The notes beneath the pieces were generated by a model, which had not been told where the DNA came from, ran no database searches, and was given only the letters and a program-made list of their open reading frames with translations. A stretch of 64,000 nt of DNA from NCBI GenBank assembly GCA_963839175.1, contig CAWIUB010000001.1:62001-126000 (forward strand), written 5' to 3'. This document shows, piece after piece, positions 34,440 to 43,410 of this stretch (the first letter of the stretch is position 1; each line of letters begins with the position of its first letter). The translations under genes were made by a program, and so were the position numbers. This DNA is from CAWIUB01 sp963839175. Lineage in GTDB: Bacteria > Actinomycetota > Actinomycetes > Mycobacteriales > Jatrophihabitantaceae.

Positions 34440-35429
34440 ATGACCTACCGGCGCAGCGGGCGTAGCGGCGTGCAACTGCCGATGATCTCCCTGGGCCTCT
34501 GGCACAACTTCGGGCACGACCGTCCGCTCGATGCGCAGCGGGCCATCCTGCGCCGCGCGTTCGACCGCGGCGTCACGCATATGGACCTCGCCAACAATTA
34601 CGGCCCGCCGTATGGGTCGGCCGAGACGAACTTCGGGCGGCTGCTGCGGGAGGATTTCGCGTCGTACCGCGACGAGCTGTTCATCTCCACCAAGGCCGGC
34701 TGGGATATGTGGCCCGGGCCGTACGGCGACCTGGGATCACGTAAGTACCTGCTCGCCAGCCTCGACCAGTCGCTGCAGCGCATGGACCTGGACTACGTTG
34801 ACGTCTTCTACTCGCACCGCTACGACCCCGACACGCCGCTCGAAGAGACCATGGGCGCGCTGGACGCGGCGGTGCGCCAGGGCAAGGCGCTGTATGCAGG
34901 CATCTCGTCCTATTCGGCCGACCGCACGGCTGAGGCGGCCGCGATCCTGCGCGAGCTCGGCACCCCGCTGCTGATCCACCAGCCGTCGTACTCGCTGCTG
35001 AACCGATGGATCGAGGGTGGCCTGCTCGACACCCTGGCCGAACTCGGCGCCGGGTGCATCGCGTTCTCCCCGCTGGCGCAAGGAATGCTGACCGACAAGT
35101 ACCTCGACGGGATCCCCGCCAAGTCACGAATGGCGGAGAACTCGACACTCAACCGCGATCTGCTGACCGAGCAGAACCTCGCACACATCCGGGCGCTCAA
35201 CGACATCGCCAAGGCACGCGGCCAGTCCCTGGCGCAGCTTGCCCTGGCGTGGTGCCTGCGGGACGAGCGGGTGACCTCGGTGCTCGTCGGGGCGAGCAGC
35301 GTCGAGCAGCTGGACGACAGCCTCGGCGCTCTGGACCACCTCGACTTCACCGCCGACGAGCTGGCCGAGATCGATCGGCACGCCGTCGAGGGGGGCATCG
35401 ACCTGTGGCGGACGAGCAGCACGTCCTGA
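34440..35429 (+). CDS. aldo/keto reductase, L-glyceraldehyde-3-phosphate reductase type
   Basis: 329 residues with the AKR tetrad region: DLANNYGPPYGSAE (Asp, Tyr), STKAGW (Lys), and YSHRYDPDTPLEETM (His). It resembles YghZ/MgrA enzymes, including LSLGLWHNFG- and QPSYSLLNRWIE-like blocks. In-frame codons upstream of the ATG read DYYHAADDRYDS, which matches the usual N-terminal extension of this family, yet no start codon precedes them in that frame; a GTG at 34402 is one frame off. The native start may therefore be lost or mis-sequenced. NADPH-dependent reduction of small aldehydes is expected. Confidence 0.88.
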   Translation: MTYRRSGRSGVQLPMISLGLWHNFGHDRPLDAQRAILRRAFDRGVTHMDLANNYGPPYGSAETNFGRLLREDFASYRDELFISTKAGWDMWPGPYGDLGSRKYLLASLDQSLQRMDLDYVDVFYSHRYDPDTPLEETMGALDAAVRQGKALYAGISSYSADRTAEAAAILRELGTPLLIHQPSYSLLNRWIEGGLLDTLAELGAGCIAFSPLAQGMLTDKYLDGIPAKSRMAENSTLNRDLLTEQNLAHIRALNDIAKARGQSLAQLALAWCLRDERVTSVLVGASSVEQLDDSLGALDHLDFTADELAEIDRHAVEGGIDLWRTSSTS

Positions 35430-35440
35430 CCACAGCCGCC

Positions 35441-35812
35441 GTGACCACGCTGCCGGTGGCCTGCTTCGCGATCATCGGCGCGACCGCGCCGCGGCTGTCG
35501 CACCGCTACGGCGAGCACCTGCTGCTGGTCGGCCAGTCGCTGCAGGGGCTGTTGCCGCTGTCGCTCACCATGTTCGGGCTGCGCACCCGGGCGGCCCGGG
35601 CAACCGCCGCGCTGGCGGCCTTCGCCCAGGGCATCGGCTATCTGGTCGCGGGCAGCGGTCCGCTGCTGGTCGGGCTGACCGTCGGGACGTCCCGCGACTG
35701 GACGGGGATGTTCGTGCTGCTCTTCGTCGCGCTGGCCGTCTGCCTGATCGCCGGGCTGCGGGCCAGTCGGCCGCGCTACGTCGACGACGAGGTCGCGGTG
35801 AGCACGAGATGA
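35441..35812 (+). pseudogene. remnant of a CynX/NimT-type MFS transporter
   Basis: The frame begins like helix 2 of the cyanate/nitroimidazole MFS family (TTLPVACFAIIGATAPRLSHRYGEHLLL) and after LVGQSLQG jumps to the final helices (LPLSLTMFGLRTRAARATAALAAFAQGIGYLVAGSGPLLVGL ... RPRYVDD). The middle, roughly 200 residues, is missing, so only about 123 of 400 residues remain. It is in frame and ends by overlapping the acetyltransferase start (ATGA). A functional small membrane protein is unlikely. Confidence 0.7.
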
Positions 35813-36297
35813 TCAGGATCGAGCCGCTGTCCGAGGCGTACGCCGAGGCCGTACTCGAGATCTACCAGGCGGGTTTGGACGACGGCGACGCATCGTTCGA
35901 GACCACCGCCCCGAGCTGGTCGGATTTCGATGCCGACCGGCGACCGGACCTGCGCTACGTCGCGATGGTCGACGGGACGGCCGTCGGCTGGGTCGCCTGT
36001 CGCGCCGTTTCGCCACGCGCCGTGTACCGCGGTGTGGTCGAGCATTCGGTGTTCGTGGCGCCCGCCTCTCGTGGATACGGCGTGGGCCGAGCCCTGCTCG
36101 AGGCGCTGGTCGACAACTGCACGGCGGCCGGCGTCTGGACCGTGCAGAGCAGCATCTTCCCCGAGAACATGACCAGCCTGGCGCTGCACCAGCGAGCCGG
36201 CTTCCGGCTAGTGGGCGTCCGCGAGCGGATCGGCCGCCATCGAGGCGTCTGGCGGGACACCATTCTGATCGAATGGGGCAATCCCGCCATCCGTTGA
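35809..36297 (+). CDS. GNAT acetyltransferase, phosphinothricin-acetyltransferase-like
   Basis: 162 residues, single GNAT domain in the PAT/YncA group: IYQAGLDDGDASFETTAPSW, the acetyl-CoA loop ASRGYGVGRALLEALV, and FPENMTSLALHQRAGFRLVGVRERIGRHRGVWRDTILIE. It is expected to acetylate a small amine such as a glutamate analogue; the true substrate is unknown. The gene starts inside the stop of the MFS remnant. Confidence 0.88.
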   Translation: MIRIEPLSEAYAEAVLEIYQAGLDDGDASFETTAPSWSDFDADRRPDLRYVAMVDGTAVGWVACRAVSPRAVYRGVVEHSVFVAPASRGYGVGRALLEALVDNCTAAGVWTVQSSIFPENMTSLALHQRAGFRLVGVRERIGRHRGVWRDTILIEWGNPAIR

Positions 36298-36414
36298 GCC
36301 CGGCCGCGATGCAAAGCCAGTGCACAACTTACTCACAGACTTTGACGAACTGGGCGCAGTCTCCTGGACCGTGAACGCAGCGCCACCAGGCGGTGCGAGA
36401 TGCCAGGAGCCACC

Positions 36415-37716
36415 ATGACCAACCCGTACGACGGCCCTCAATATTGGACGCCGCCCACCTACACCCGATACGACGAGGCGACGGCCGCCGCAGATCAGGC
36501 CGCCACAGATCAGGCCGCCCGGGCGCACCGCCGACGGCGGCGCATCCGGCTCAGCCTCGCCGGTGCCGCTGTGCTCACGGCTGGGTCGCTGGGCGTGAGC
36601 GCCGCCCTCGGAGCATTCGACAGCAGCTCGTCGCCGCTCGTCTCGACCGCCGACCAGGGCAACGGCTCCGCCGACACCGGCAGCTCGGGGTCGAATGGCA
36701 ACGGCAACGGTGACGGGTACGGCTTCGGCTTCGGCTTCGGCTCCGGGTCCGGGTCCGGTTCGTCGGGTACCTCGACCTCCGCCACCGACGCCCAGCAGGT
36801 GGGCGTGGTCGACATCAACACCGTGCTCGGCTACCAGAGCGCGCAGGCCGCGGGAACCGGGATGATCCTCACGTCCAACGGCGAGGTCCTCACCAACAAC
36901 CACGTCATCAACGGGGCAACCAAGATCTCCGTCACCGTCGTCAGCACCGGCAAGACCTACACCGCAACGGTGGTCGGCACTGACGCAACCGACGATGTCG
37001 CGGTCATCCAGCTGCAGGGCGCATCGGGTCTGACCACTGTGAAGACCGCCGATTCGGCCAAGGTCGCGGTGGGCGACAAGGTCACCGGTGTGGGCAACGC
37101 GGGCGGCACCGGCGGCACGCCGAGCGCCTCCGCAGGCACGGTCACTGGCCTCGACCAGACGATCACCGCCAGTGACGAGAGCGGCGCGAACGCCGAGACG
37201 CTCACCGGGATGATCGAGACTGACGCCGACATCCAGGCCGGCGACTCGGGTGGCCCGTTGTACAACGCCAGCGACCAGGTGATCGGCATGGACAGCGCGG
37301 CATCCGGTGGAAGCTTCAGCGCCGAGGCGTACGCGATCCCGATCGACAAGGCGCTGAGCATCGCCGATCAGATCGAGTCCGGACAGTCGAGCAGTACCGT
37401 GCACATCGGCCAGACCGCATTCCTCGGCATCGAGCTGCAGGACACCTCCGCGGCAGGCAACGGCTTCGGTGCGTCCAGCGCGGTGTCAGGTGCGACGATC
37501 GGAGGAGTCGTGTCCGGCTCACCGGCCGCGCAAGCGGGCCTGGCCGCGGGCGACACGATCACCTCGTTCGACGGCACGTCCATCGACTCCGCGTCGGCGC
37601 TGTCGACCGCGATCGCACAGCACAAGGTGGGCGACTCGGTGTCCATCGGCTGGACCGACAGCTCCGGTCAGTCGCACAGCGCGACGGTCACCCTGATCGC
37701 CGGCCCTGCGGCATGA
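36415..37716 (+). CDS. HtrA/DegP-type membrane-anchored serine protease with PDZ domain
   Basis: 433 residues from ATG 36415 behind AGGAGCC. A cytoplasmic tail, one membrane helix (about 44-66), a Gly/Ser linker with a GFGFGF tract (101-118), a trypsin-like domain with His163 (NNHV), Asp194 (TDDVAVI) and Ser278 (AGDSGGP), and a C-terminal PDZ domain (about 340-430) with FLGIEL and SPAAQAGLAAGDTI. It should degrade or refold misfolded extracytoplasmic proteins. The stop overlaps the next protease gene (ATGA), so the two form an operon. Confidence 0.93.
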   Translation: MTNPYDGPQYWTPPTYTRYDEATAAADQAATDQAARAHRRRRRIRLSLAGAAVLTAGSLGVSAALGAFDSSSSPLVSTADQGNGSADTGSSGSNGNGNGDGYGFGFGFGSGSGSGSSGTSTSATDAQQVGVVDINTVLGYQSAQAAGTGMILTSNGEVLTNNHVINGATKISVTVVSTGKTYTATVVGTDATDDVAVIQLQGASGLTTVKTADSAKVAVGDKVTGVGNAGGTGGTPSASAGTVTGLDQTITASDESGANAETLTGMIETDADIQAGDSGGPLYNASDQVIGMDSAASGGSFSAEAYAIPIDKALSIADQIESGQSSSTVHIGQTAFLGIELQDTSAAGNGFGASSAVSGATIGGVVSGSPAAQAGLAAGDTITSFDGTSIDSASALSTAIAQHKVGDSVSIGWTDSSGQSHSATVTLIAGPAA

Positions 37717-38711
37717 CGCGGGCCACCCGCTGCGCTGTGGGCGAACATCGGGCACCCAAGCTGGCGCAGGCGGGTTTCCAAGACATGGTCGACGATCGCG
37801 AGGCGCTCGACGCCTACTCAGCGGCGGTGGTGAGCGTGGCCGAAACGGTGCTGCCCAGTGTGGCCAGTGTGCGGGTGCGCAGCCGTCGTGGGCAGGGCGC
37901 GGGCAGCGCTAGCGTGCTGACCGCTGACGGATTCCTGCTGACCAGCGCGCACGTCGTCGAAGGCGCCGACCGAGCCGAGGTGGCGTTCAACGACGGCACG
38001 GACGTGGACGCCGACGTCATCGGCCGGGACCCGCTCTCGGACCTGGCGGTGCTGCGCGCCCGCGGAGGAACCGTGCCCGCGCCGGTGGTGCTGGGCGACG
38101 CTGCTGAGCTTCGGGTCGGTCAATTGGTGGTCGCATTGGGCAACCCGCTCGGGCTCGCCGGAAGCGTGACCGCCGGCATCGTCTCGGCGCTCGGCCGCTC
38201 GCTGCCAACTCGGTCGGGACGGGTCGTCGACGAGGTCATCCAGACCGACGCCGCCCTCAATCCCGGCAACAGCGGCGGCGCGCTGGCCGACAGCCGGGGC
38301 CGGGTCGTCGGCGTCAACACAGCGGTGGCGGGTATCGGCGTCGGGCTCGCCGTGCCGATCAACGAGACGACCCGGACTATCGTCTCGACACTCATGACGT
38401 CCGGGCGGGTACGTCGCGCGTGGCTGGGCATCGCGGGCGCACAGGCGCCGCTGCCTCCGCCGCTGGCGGCCAAGACCGGCCGGCGAAGCGGCCTGCGGGT
38501 GGCCCAGGTCGTCTCCAACAGCCCGGCGGAGCAGGCCGGGCTGCGGGTCGGCGACGTGCTGATCGCGGTTGACGGCGCGTCCATCGCCTCGAGCACCGGG
38601 CTGCAGCGCCTGATGGTCGAGGATGCCATCGGCCGCCGGCTGGAGATCACGGTCTGGCGCAACGGCGCACTCGTCGACGTCGTGGTGTTCCCCCGGGAGC
38701 TCACCGGCTGA
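37713..38711 (+). CDS. second HtrA-like S1C protease with PDZ, no membrane anchor
   Basis: 332 residues with a complete triad: His80 (TSAHVVEG), Asp110 (DPLSDLAVL), Ser187 (NPGNSGGAL), then a PDZ domain (WLGIAGAQ ... SPAEQAGLRVGDVLIAVDG). There is no signal peptide or membrane helix, so it may be cytosolic. ATG at 37713 overlaps the stop of the first protease; ATG at 37785 (MVDDREALDAYS) is the start expected from homologues and is possible. Confidence 0.9.
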   Translation: MTRATRCAVGEHRAPKLAQAGFQDMVDDREALDAYSAAVVSVAETVLPSVASVRVRSRRGQGAGSASVLTADGFLLTSAHVVEGADRAEVAFNDGTDVDADVIGRDPLSDLAVLRARGGTVPAPVVLGDAAELRVGQLVVALGNPLGLAGSVTAGIVSALGRSLPTRSGRVVDEVIQTDAALNPGNSGGALADSRGRVVGVNTAVAGIGVGLAVPINETTRTIVSTLMTSGRVRRAWLGIAGAQAPLPPPLAAKTGRRSGLRVAQVVSNSPAEQAGLRVGDVLIAVDGASIASSTGLQRLMVEDAIGRRLEITVWRNGALVDVVVFPRELTG

Positions 38712-38761
38712 CTCGACCTGGACCCTAGGCATAGCCACCGCAGCTGTGATGGGCTACGGCG

Positions 38762-39199
38762 GTGTTCGAGTTAGGGACGGACGGTCCGTCAAAGATCCTC
38801 GTGGCCATCGACGGCTCGGACACGTCGTTGCGGGCCGGGGCGTATGCGAGCGGGCTAGCCAGGCGGCAGGGTGCCCGACTCATCTGCCTGTTCGTCGGGC
38901 AGATCCCGGCGCTCATGGCGGCCAGCCCTTCGGCGGCCGCAGCGGCCATCCAGATGAATCGCGCTGTTGCCGACGAGCTCCGCAAGACAATCGAGGAGGT
39001 GGCTCCTCAGCTGGGGCTGCACGCGACATTCATGGAGAGAACTGGCTCGCCGTTCGACGAGATCGTCCGAGTAGCCGACGAACTGCGGGTGGACGCGGTC
39101 GTGGTCGGCGCCTCGACCAGCGGTGGGCGGCGGCTGGTCGGCTCGATCGCCATGCGCCTGGTCAAGGCCGCCCGCTGGCCCGTGACCGTCGTGCCATGA
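38762..39199 (+). CDS. universal stress protein
   Basis: 145 residues, one UspA domain: KILVAIDGSDTSLRAGAYA at the N-terminus and the ATP-binding loop VVGASTSGGRRLVGSIAMRLVKAARWPVTVVP at the C-terminus. GTG start. Follows the two proteases by 50 bp and precedes the OsmC gene, giving a small stress-response neighbourhood. Confidence 0.9.
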   Translation: MFELGTDGPSKILVAIDGSDTSLRAGAYASGLARRQGARLICLFVGQIPALMAASPSAAAAAIQMNRAVADELRKTIEEVAPQLGLHATFMERTGSPFDEIVRVADELRVDAVVVGASTSGGRRLVGSIAMRLVKAARWPVTVVP

Positions 39200-39272
39200 A
39201 ACCGGTCACCAGGTGCGGTGGCAGTATCCGATCGCGGCTACCCGCTACAACGACCAACTGACCAAAGGAGAC

Positions 39273-39714
39273 ATGACGATGCCTACCCGTACCGCTCGTA
39301 CCGCTTGGACCGGGACCCTGCAGGAAGGCTCCGGGCAGGTCGAACTGTCCAGCTCGCATCTCGGCACGTACGAGGTGTCCTTCCCGAAGCGCGCTGCCGA
39401 TGACGCCGGCGGCTTCACGAGTCCCGAGGAGCTGATCGCCGCGGCGCACTCGTCGTGTTACGCGATGCAGCTGTCCGCGTTGGTGGCACAGGCGGGCGGA
39501 ACGCCGCAGGCGCTCGACGTGACGGCCGACGTGTCGCTGGGGCCGGACCCGGCCGGCTCGGCTCACCGGAATCAAGCTGACCGTGCGCGGCGAGGTCGAC
39601 GGCCTGGACGCGGACGGCTTCGCGCAGGCCGCGGAGGGAGCAAAGGCAGGCTGCCCGGTGAGCAAGGCGCTGACCGGCGTCGAGATCACGCTGGATGCCG
39701 CACTCGAGAGCTAA
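39273..39714 (+). pseudogene. OsmC-family organic hydroperoxide reductase, frameshifted
   Basis: Starts at ATG 39273 behind AAAGGAG. The first frame gives TARTAWTGTLQEGSGQVEL to ADVSLGPDPAG with the peroxidatic Cys in AAHSSCYAMQLS. Near 39560 the sequence shifts: the remainder LTGIKLTVRGEVDGLDADGFAQAAEGAKAGCPVSKAL with the resolving Cys and a TAA at 39712 is in another frame. The length, 442 nt, is one base over a multiple of three, so a single inserted base explains it. This could be a sequencing error in an otherwise perfect gene. Confidence 0.8.
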
Positions 39715-39717
39715 CCG

Positions 39718-40566
39718 TCATCCGGCAATGCCGGTGCCGGCGAAGGTGTTGCACGCCGCAGGGTCGCCGCGGTCGAAGCCGACCGTCAGCCACTGCTGGC
39801 GCTGCGCGGATGATCCGTGCGTCCAGTGCTCGGGCTGCACCTGGCCGGTGCTGGCTTGCTGCAGGAAGTCGTCGCCGACCGCCGCTGCCGCTGCGAGCGC
39901 GGATCGCAGGTCCGCAGCGGTCAGCAACCCGCGGGAGTACCGCGAGTGGGCCCAGATCCCGGCGTAGCAGTCGGCCTGCAGCTCCAGGCGCACCGACAGG
40001 TTGTTGGCCGCCGCGGGGTTCAGGTGCTGCGCGTGCGACACCGCTTGCAGGGTGCCCAGGGCGGTCTGCACATGGTGGCCGACCTCGTGAGCGACGACGA
40101 ACGCCTGGCTGAACTCTCCCTTGACGCCGAAGTTGCGCTCCATCAGGTCGAAGAAGCTGGTTTCCAGGTAGACGGTGTGGTCCGCCGGACAGTAGAACGG
40201 GCCGACGTCCGCCGCACCCGGGCCGCACGCGGTCTGCACCGCACCGACAAAGATCCGCAAGGACGTCGGCGGATAGCTGCTTCGGGCAGCCGCAAACAGC
40301 TGCGCCCACATGCTTTGCGCGTCGTCGAAGACCGCGGTGAGATACGCACGCTCGCCGGTTGCCGTGTCCGGGCTGGGGAAGGACGGGTTAGCCGACGGTG
40401 TGGGTGCCTCGGCGAGCTGCCCGGCGGACGTTGCCGCCACGGTCACTGCGGCCGAGGACCGGGCGATTCGGTGGCCGGCATCGCTGACGTCGGCCGCGAG
40501 CCAGACGATCGCCACGAGTGCGGCAACGGCGAGCAGCGCGACCGCCGGCCACCATCGGCGCGTCAC
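39718..40566 (-). CDS. neutral zinc metallopeptidase (YpfJ-like)
   Basis: 282 residues. An N-terminal anchor (WWPAVALLAVAALVAIVWLA) and a Ser/Pro/Ala linker lead to the peptidase domain: FYCPADHTVYLETSFFDLMERNFG, the zinc motif AHEVGHHVQ and a downstream LELQADCYAGIWAHSR Glu. This is the PF04228 family of extracytoplasmic predicted metallopeptidases of unknown substrate. The GTG start overlaps the stop of a short upstream frame (GTGA). It is convergent with osmC, three bases apart. Confidence 0.9.
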   Translation of the reverse strand: MTRRWWPAVALLAVAALVAIVWLAADVSDAGHRIARSSAAVTVAATSAGQLAEAPTPSANPSFPSPDTATGERAYLTAVFDDAQSMWAQLFAAARSSYPPTSLRIFVGAVQTACGPGAADVGPFYCPADHTVYLETSFFDLMERNFGVKGEFSQAFVVAHEVGHHVQTALGTLQAVSHAQHLNPAAANNLSVRLELQADCYAGIWAHSRYSRGLLTAADLRSALAAAAAVGDDFLQQASTGQVQPEHWTHGSSAQRQQWLTVGFDRGDPAACNTFAGTGIAG

Positions 40567-40724
40567 CGCCCCACGCTAGAGCCGCCCCTGAGCCCAACGC
40601 GCAACGCCGCGGTGACCTCGTCGACCGCCTTGAGCGTGTGGTAGATAGCCCGCTCCCGGGCCTCGTCGTCAGCCACGCGGGCGAGTATCTCGCGCGGCGG
40701 CCTGCAAGAGTGACGTTCGGCGCC
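40563..40724 (-). CDS. possible short gene or gene fragment upstream of the metallopeptidase
   Basis: A minus-strand frame with strong GC third-position bias reads PPREILARVADDEARERAIYHTLKAVDEVTAALRVGLRGG and its TGA overlaps the GTG of the metallopeptidase. The 5' end is unclear: no good start or ribosome-binding site precedes CRPPREIL, and a GTG inside (VADDEAR) would leave 37 residues. It may be the 3' remnant of a longer gene. Family not recognised. Confidence 0.4.
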   Translation of the reverse strand, partial: GAERHSCRPPREILARVADDEARERAIYHTLKAVDEVTAALRVGLRGGSSVGR

Positions 40725-40752
40725 AGGACGATCGCGAAAGGAACTGAGGCTG

Positions 40753-41106
40753 ATGGTCACCGCCGACGACGTGCGACGGATCGCCGCATCGCTGCCGCAA
40801 ACCGAAGAAGCGCTCGTGCGCGACCGCGTCAAGTTCCGGGTCGGCCGGATCGTCTACGTCGCGCTGTCGGCCGACGAGACGCTGATGGGCTTCGCCTTCC
40901 CTCGCGAGGAACGCGAGGCACTTATTGCGGCGGAGCCGGACACGTTCCTCATGCCGCTCCGCTCGGACGAACGCTACAACTGGGTGCGGGTCAGGTTGGC
41001 CGCGATCGACGAGGTACAGCTGCGCGAGTTGGTGGTCGATGCGTGGCGGATGGTGGTGCCGAAGCGGGTCGCGGCTGCCTATCTCGACGCGCCACCCACG
41101 ACGTGA
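40753..41106 (+). CDS. MmcQ/YjbR family protein
   Basis: 117 residues with an AAGGAA ribosome-binding site. The sequence VTADDVRRIAASLPQTEEALVRDRVKFRVGRIVYVALSADETLMGFAFPREEREALIAAEPDTF is typical of MmcQ/YjbR proteins, which have a double-wing DNA-binding-like fold. Monocistronic and convergent with the GGDEF-EAL gene. Function unknown. Confidence 0.88.
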   Translation: MVTADDVRRIAASLPQTEEALVRDRVKFRVGRIVYVALSADETLMGFAFPREEREALIAAEPDTFLMPLRSDERYNWVRVRLAAIDEVQLRELVVDAWRMVVPKRVAAAYLDAPPTT

Positions 41107-41108
41107 GG

Positions 41109-43394
41109 TCAGCGCGCCAGGGGCGCGGGCCGTCCTAGCAGGTATCCCTGCGCCTGCGAGCAGCCGAGCACGCGCAGCGCCGCCAGCTGCTCGAGCGTCT
41201 CGACGCCCTCGCCGACGGTGGTGATATGCAGCTCCTGGCACAGCGCGATGACGCTGCGCACGATGGCCGTCGCGGTCGGGTCCACCATGATCGGTGAAAT
41301 GAAGCTGCGATCGATCTTCACCGTACTGACCGGCAGGTCGCGCAGCAGCGAGAGTGACGAGTAACCGGTGCCGAAGTCGTCCAGGGCGATGCGGACGCCG
41401 AGATCGGCGACCAGGTTGACCTCCTTGATCGCCTCGGTGCTCGCATCCGCCAGTGCGGTCTCGGTGATCTCGACGTGTAGCCGATCGGCAGGCAGATAGG
41501 TCTCGTCGAGCGCGCGACGGATCGCCGGCAGCAGCTGGCGGCGCCCGAGCTGGCTGGCGGACACGTTGACGGCGACCCAGCGCGACCAGCCGTCGGTGAG
41601 CGCCGAGTCGGTCGCCGCCAGGCAACTCTGGTCCAGCATCCACCAGCCGAGCGGCACGACCAGGCCGGTCTGCTCGGCCAAGGGCAGAAACGCACCGGGC
41701 TCGAGCAGGCCGCGTCGCGGGTGCTGCCATCGCACGAGCGCCTCATAGCCAACCGGGACGCTGGTGGCAAGGCTCACGATGGGCTGGAAGTACGGGACCA
41801 GACCGCGGCGGTTGTCGATCGCACGATGCAGGTCGTTCTGCAGGTCGAGCTCCTCGACCGTGGCGGTGCGGTCCTGCAGCGGGTCGTAGATCTCGACCCG
41901 TCCGCGGCCGTGTCGTTTCGCCCGCCGCAGGGCCTGCTCGGCCTCGCGCAGCACCTCGTCCGGATGGCGGTGCCGTTGCCCGCTGACCGTGATCCCGACA
42001 CTCAGGCTGATGGTGTGCTGGTGCCCGCGGATGTCGAGCGGACCACGCAGCTCGCTGACGATCTGCAAAGCGAGGGACTGCAGGGATTCCGGGTCGTTCG
42101 GGTACGGGATTAGCGCGACGAACTGGTCACCGCCGATGCGGGCCACGGCCTGGGCGTGCGGGACGATCTCGCGCAGCCGGTTGGCAACCACCCGCAGCAG
42201 CTCGTCGCCTGCGTCGTGCCCCAGACTGTCGTTCACCGTCTTGAACCGGTCGATGTCGAGGATGAGGACCCCCGCCGGCGAGCCACCCGCCAGCGCCGCG
42301 CCCAGCCGGTCTTCGAGCAGGGTGCGGTTGGGCAGTTCGGTCAGTGGATCATGGGTGGCACGGTAGGCGAGATGCTCTTCGGCCACTTTGCGGTCAGTGA
42401 TGTCGTTGACCTGACTGACGATGCGCAGCAGTGTGCCGTCGTCGGCGAAGATCGCGCCGACGTGCAGCAGCACGCGAGCCACCCGGCCGTCGGCGCGCAC
42501 GTAGCGCTTTTCCATCTGGTAGCTGGTTCGCCTGCCGTCGAGCAATTCCGCGAACAGTTGCAGGTTGGCATCCAGGTCATCGGGATGGGTGAAGTCGGCG
42601 AATCGCAGCGTCCGTAGCTCCTCCGCCGAGTAGCCGAGCAAGGCAGCGAACGCGCCGTTGACCCTCTCGAACGTGCCGTCGGGGTTGACGATCGCAGCGC
42701 CAACCGGGCTGTGCTCGAACGCAAGTTGCCAATGTTGTTCCGCCTCGCGTCTGCGCGCCTCGACCCGGCTGCGCGCCGTCGCCTGTTCGATCGCGTGCGC
42801 CGCTTGCGTGGCGAACAGCTCGAGCACGGTGCGCTGCTCGGCGTCCGGATGCCGTCCGCTGTTTGGCTGATCGACGCTCAGGATCCCCAGCAACGATCCG
42901 TCGGAACCGAGCAGCGGAGCAAGCAACATGTCGTCTGGATGCCAAGCCGCGACGTCGGCGACGCCGGAGTCCGGCGGAACCCAGGTCGGCAACCGGGCCG
43001 GCACGGCCTGATCGCGTTCGTGGCTATAGAAGCGCAATGCGCCCCAGTGCTCGCAGGCGGCGAGCAGCTCGTGCCAGTACGAGCTTTGGGTTGCCCGGCC
43101 CAGCAGCTCGGTGTCAAGCTCCGCCGGCCCGGCGACGGCGGCGACGCGGACCATCCCCCCGGGCTCCACCAGGTTGATTGCCGCGGCACCGAACTCGACG
43201 ACCTGCACAACCGCGTCGGTGATGCCCTGCAGCGTCTCGTGCAGGTCGTGGCTCGCCCCGAGCTCGCGCACGACGCCAAGCACACGTTCCACCCAGGACC
43301 GGCGGATGCCGGTCGGCCCGTCGCTGGCAAAGCTGCCTTGCACACCGGGATGGTCACACGGATAGCCGGTCAAACGCCAGCCAGCCCCAACCAT
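41109..43394 (-). CDS. GAF-PAS-GGDEF-EAL cyclic-di-GMP protein
   Basis: 761 residues, no membrane helices. GAF domain about 35-205, PAS with PAC about 215-345, GGDEF domain about 355-520, EAL domain about 525-760. The GGDEF signature is GGDQF (421-425), with Gln for the metal-binding Glu, so cyclase activity is doubtful. The EAL half keeps E551-A-L, VNVSASQL, EITETAL, DDFGTGYSSL, VKIDRSF, GEGVE and QGYLLG, consistent with an active phosphodiesterase. It probably hydrolyses c-di-GMP in response to a GAF/PAS signal. Confidence 0.93.
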   Translation of the reverse strand: MVGAGWRLTGYPCDHPGVQGSFASDGPTGIRRSWVERVLGVVRELGASHDLHETLQGITDAVVQVVEFGAAAINLVEPGGMVRVAAVAGPAELDTELLGRATQSSYWHELLAACEHWGALRFYSHERDQAVPARLPTWVPPDSGVADVAAWHPDDMLLAPLLGSDGSLLGILSVDQPNSGRHPDAEQRTVLELFATQAAHAIEQATARSRVEARRREAEQHWQLAFEHSPVGAAIVNPDGTFERVNGAFAALLGYSAEELRTLRFADFTHPDDLDANLQLFAELLDGRRTSYQMEKRYVRADGRVARVLLHVGAIFADDGTLLRIVSQVNDITDRKVAEEHLAYRATHDPLTELPNRTLLEDRLGAALAGGSPAGVLILDIDRFKTVNDSLGHDAGDELLRVVANRLREIVPHAQAVARIGGDQFVALIPYPNDPESLQSLALQIVSELRGPLDIRGHQHTISLSVGITVSGQRHRHPDEVLREAEQALRRAKRHGRGRVEIYDPLQDRTATVEELDLQNDLHRAIDNRRGLVPYFQPIVSLATSVPVGYEALVRWQHPRRGLLEPGAFLPLAEQTGLVVPLGWWMLDQSCLAATDSALTDGWSRWVAVNVSASQLGRRQLLPAIRRALDETYLPADRLHVEITETALADASTEAIKEVNLVADLGVRIALDDFGTGYSSLSLLRDLPVSTVKIDRSFISPIMVDPTATAIVRSVIALCQELHITTVGEGVETLEQLAALRVLGCSQAQGYLLGRPAPLAR

Positions 43395-43410
43395 CAGCGC
43401 GGCCGCACCG

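Noticed and set aside
36715..36765. GFGFGF / GSGSGS repeat tract as possible tandem repeat locus
   Set aside because: It is the flexible linker of the HtrA protease, in frame; no evidence of a non-coding repeat function.
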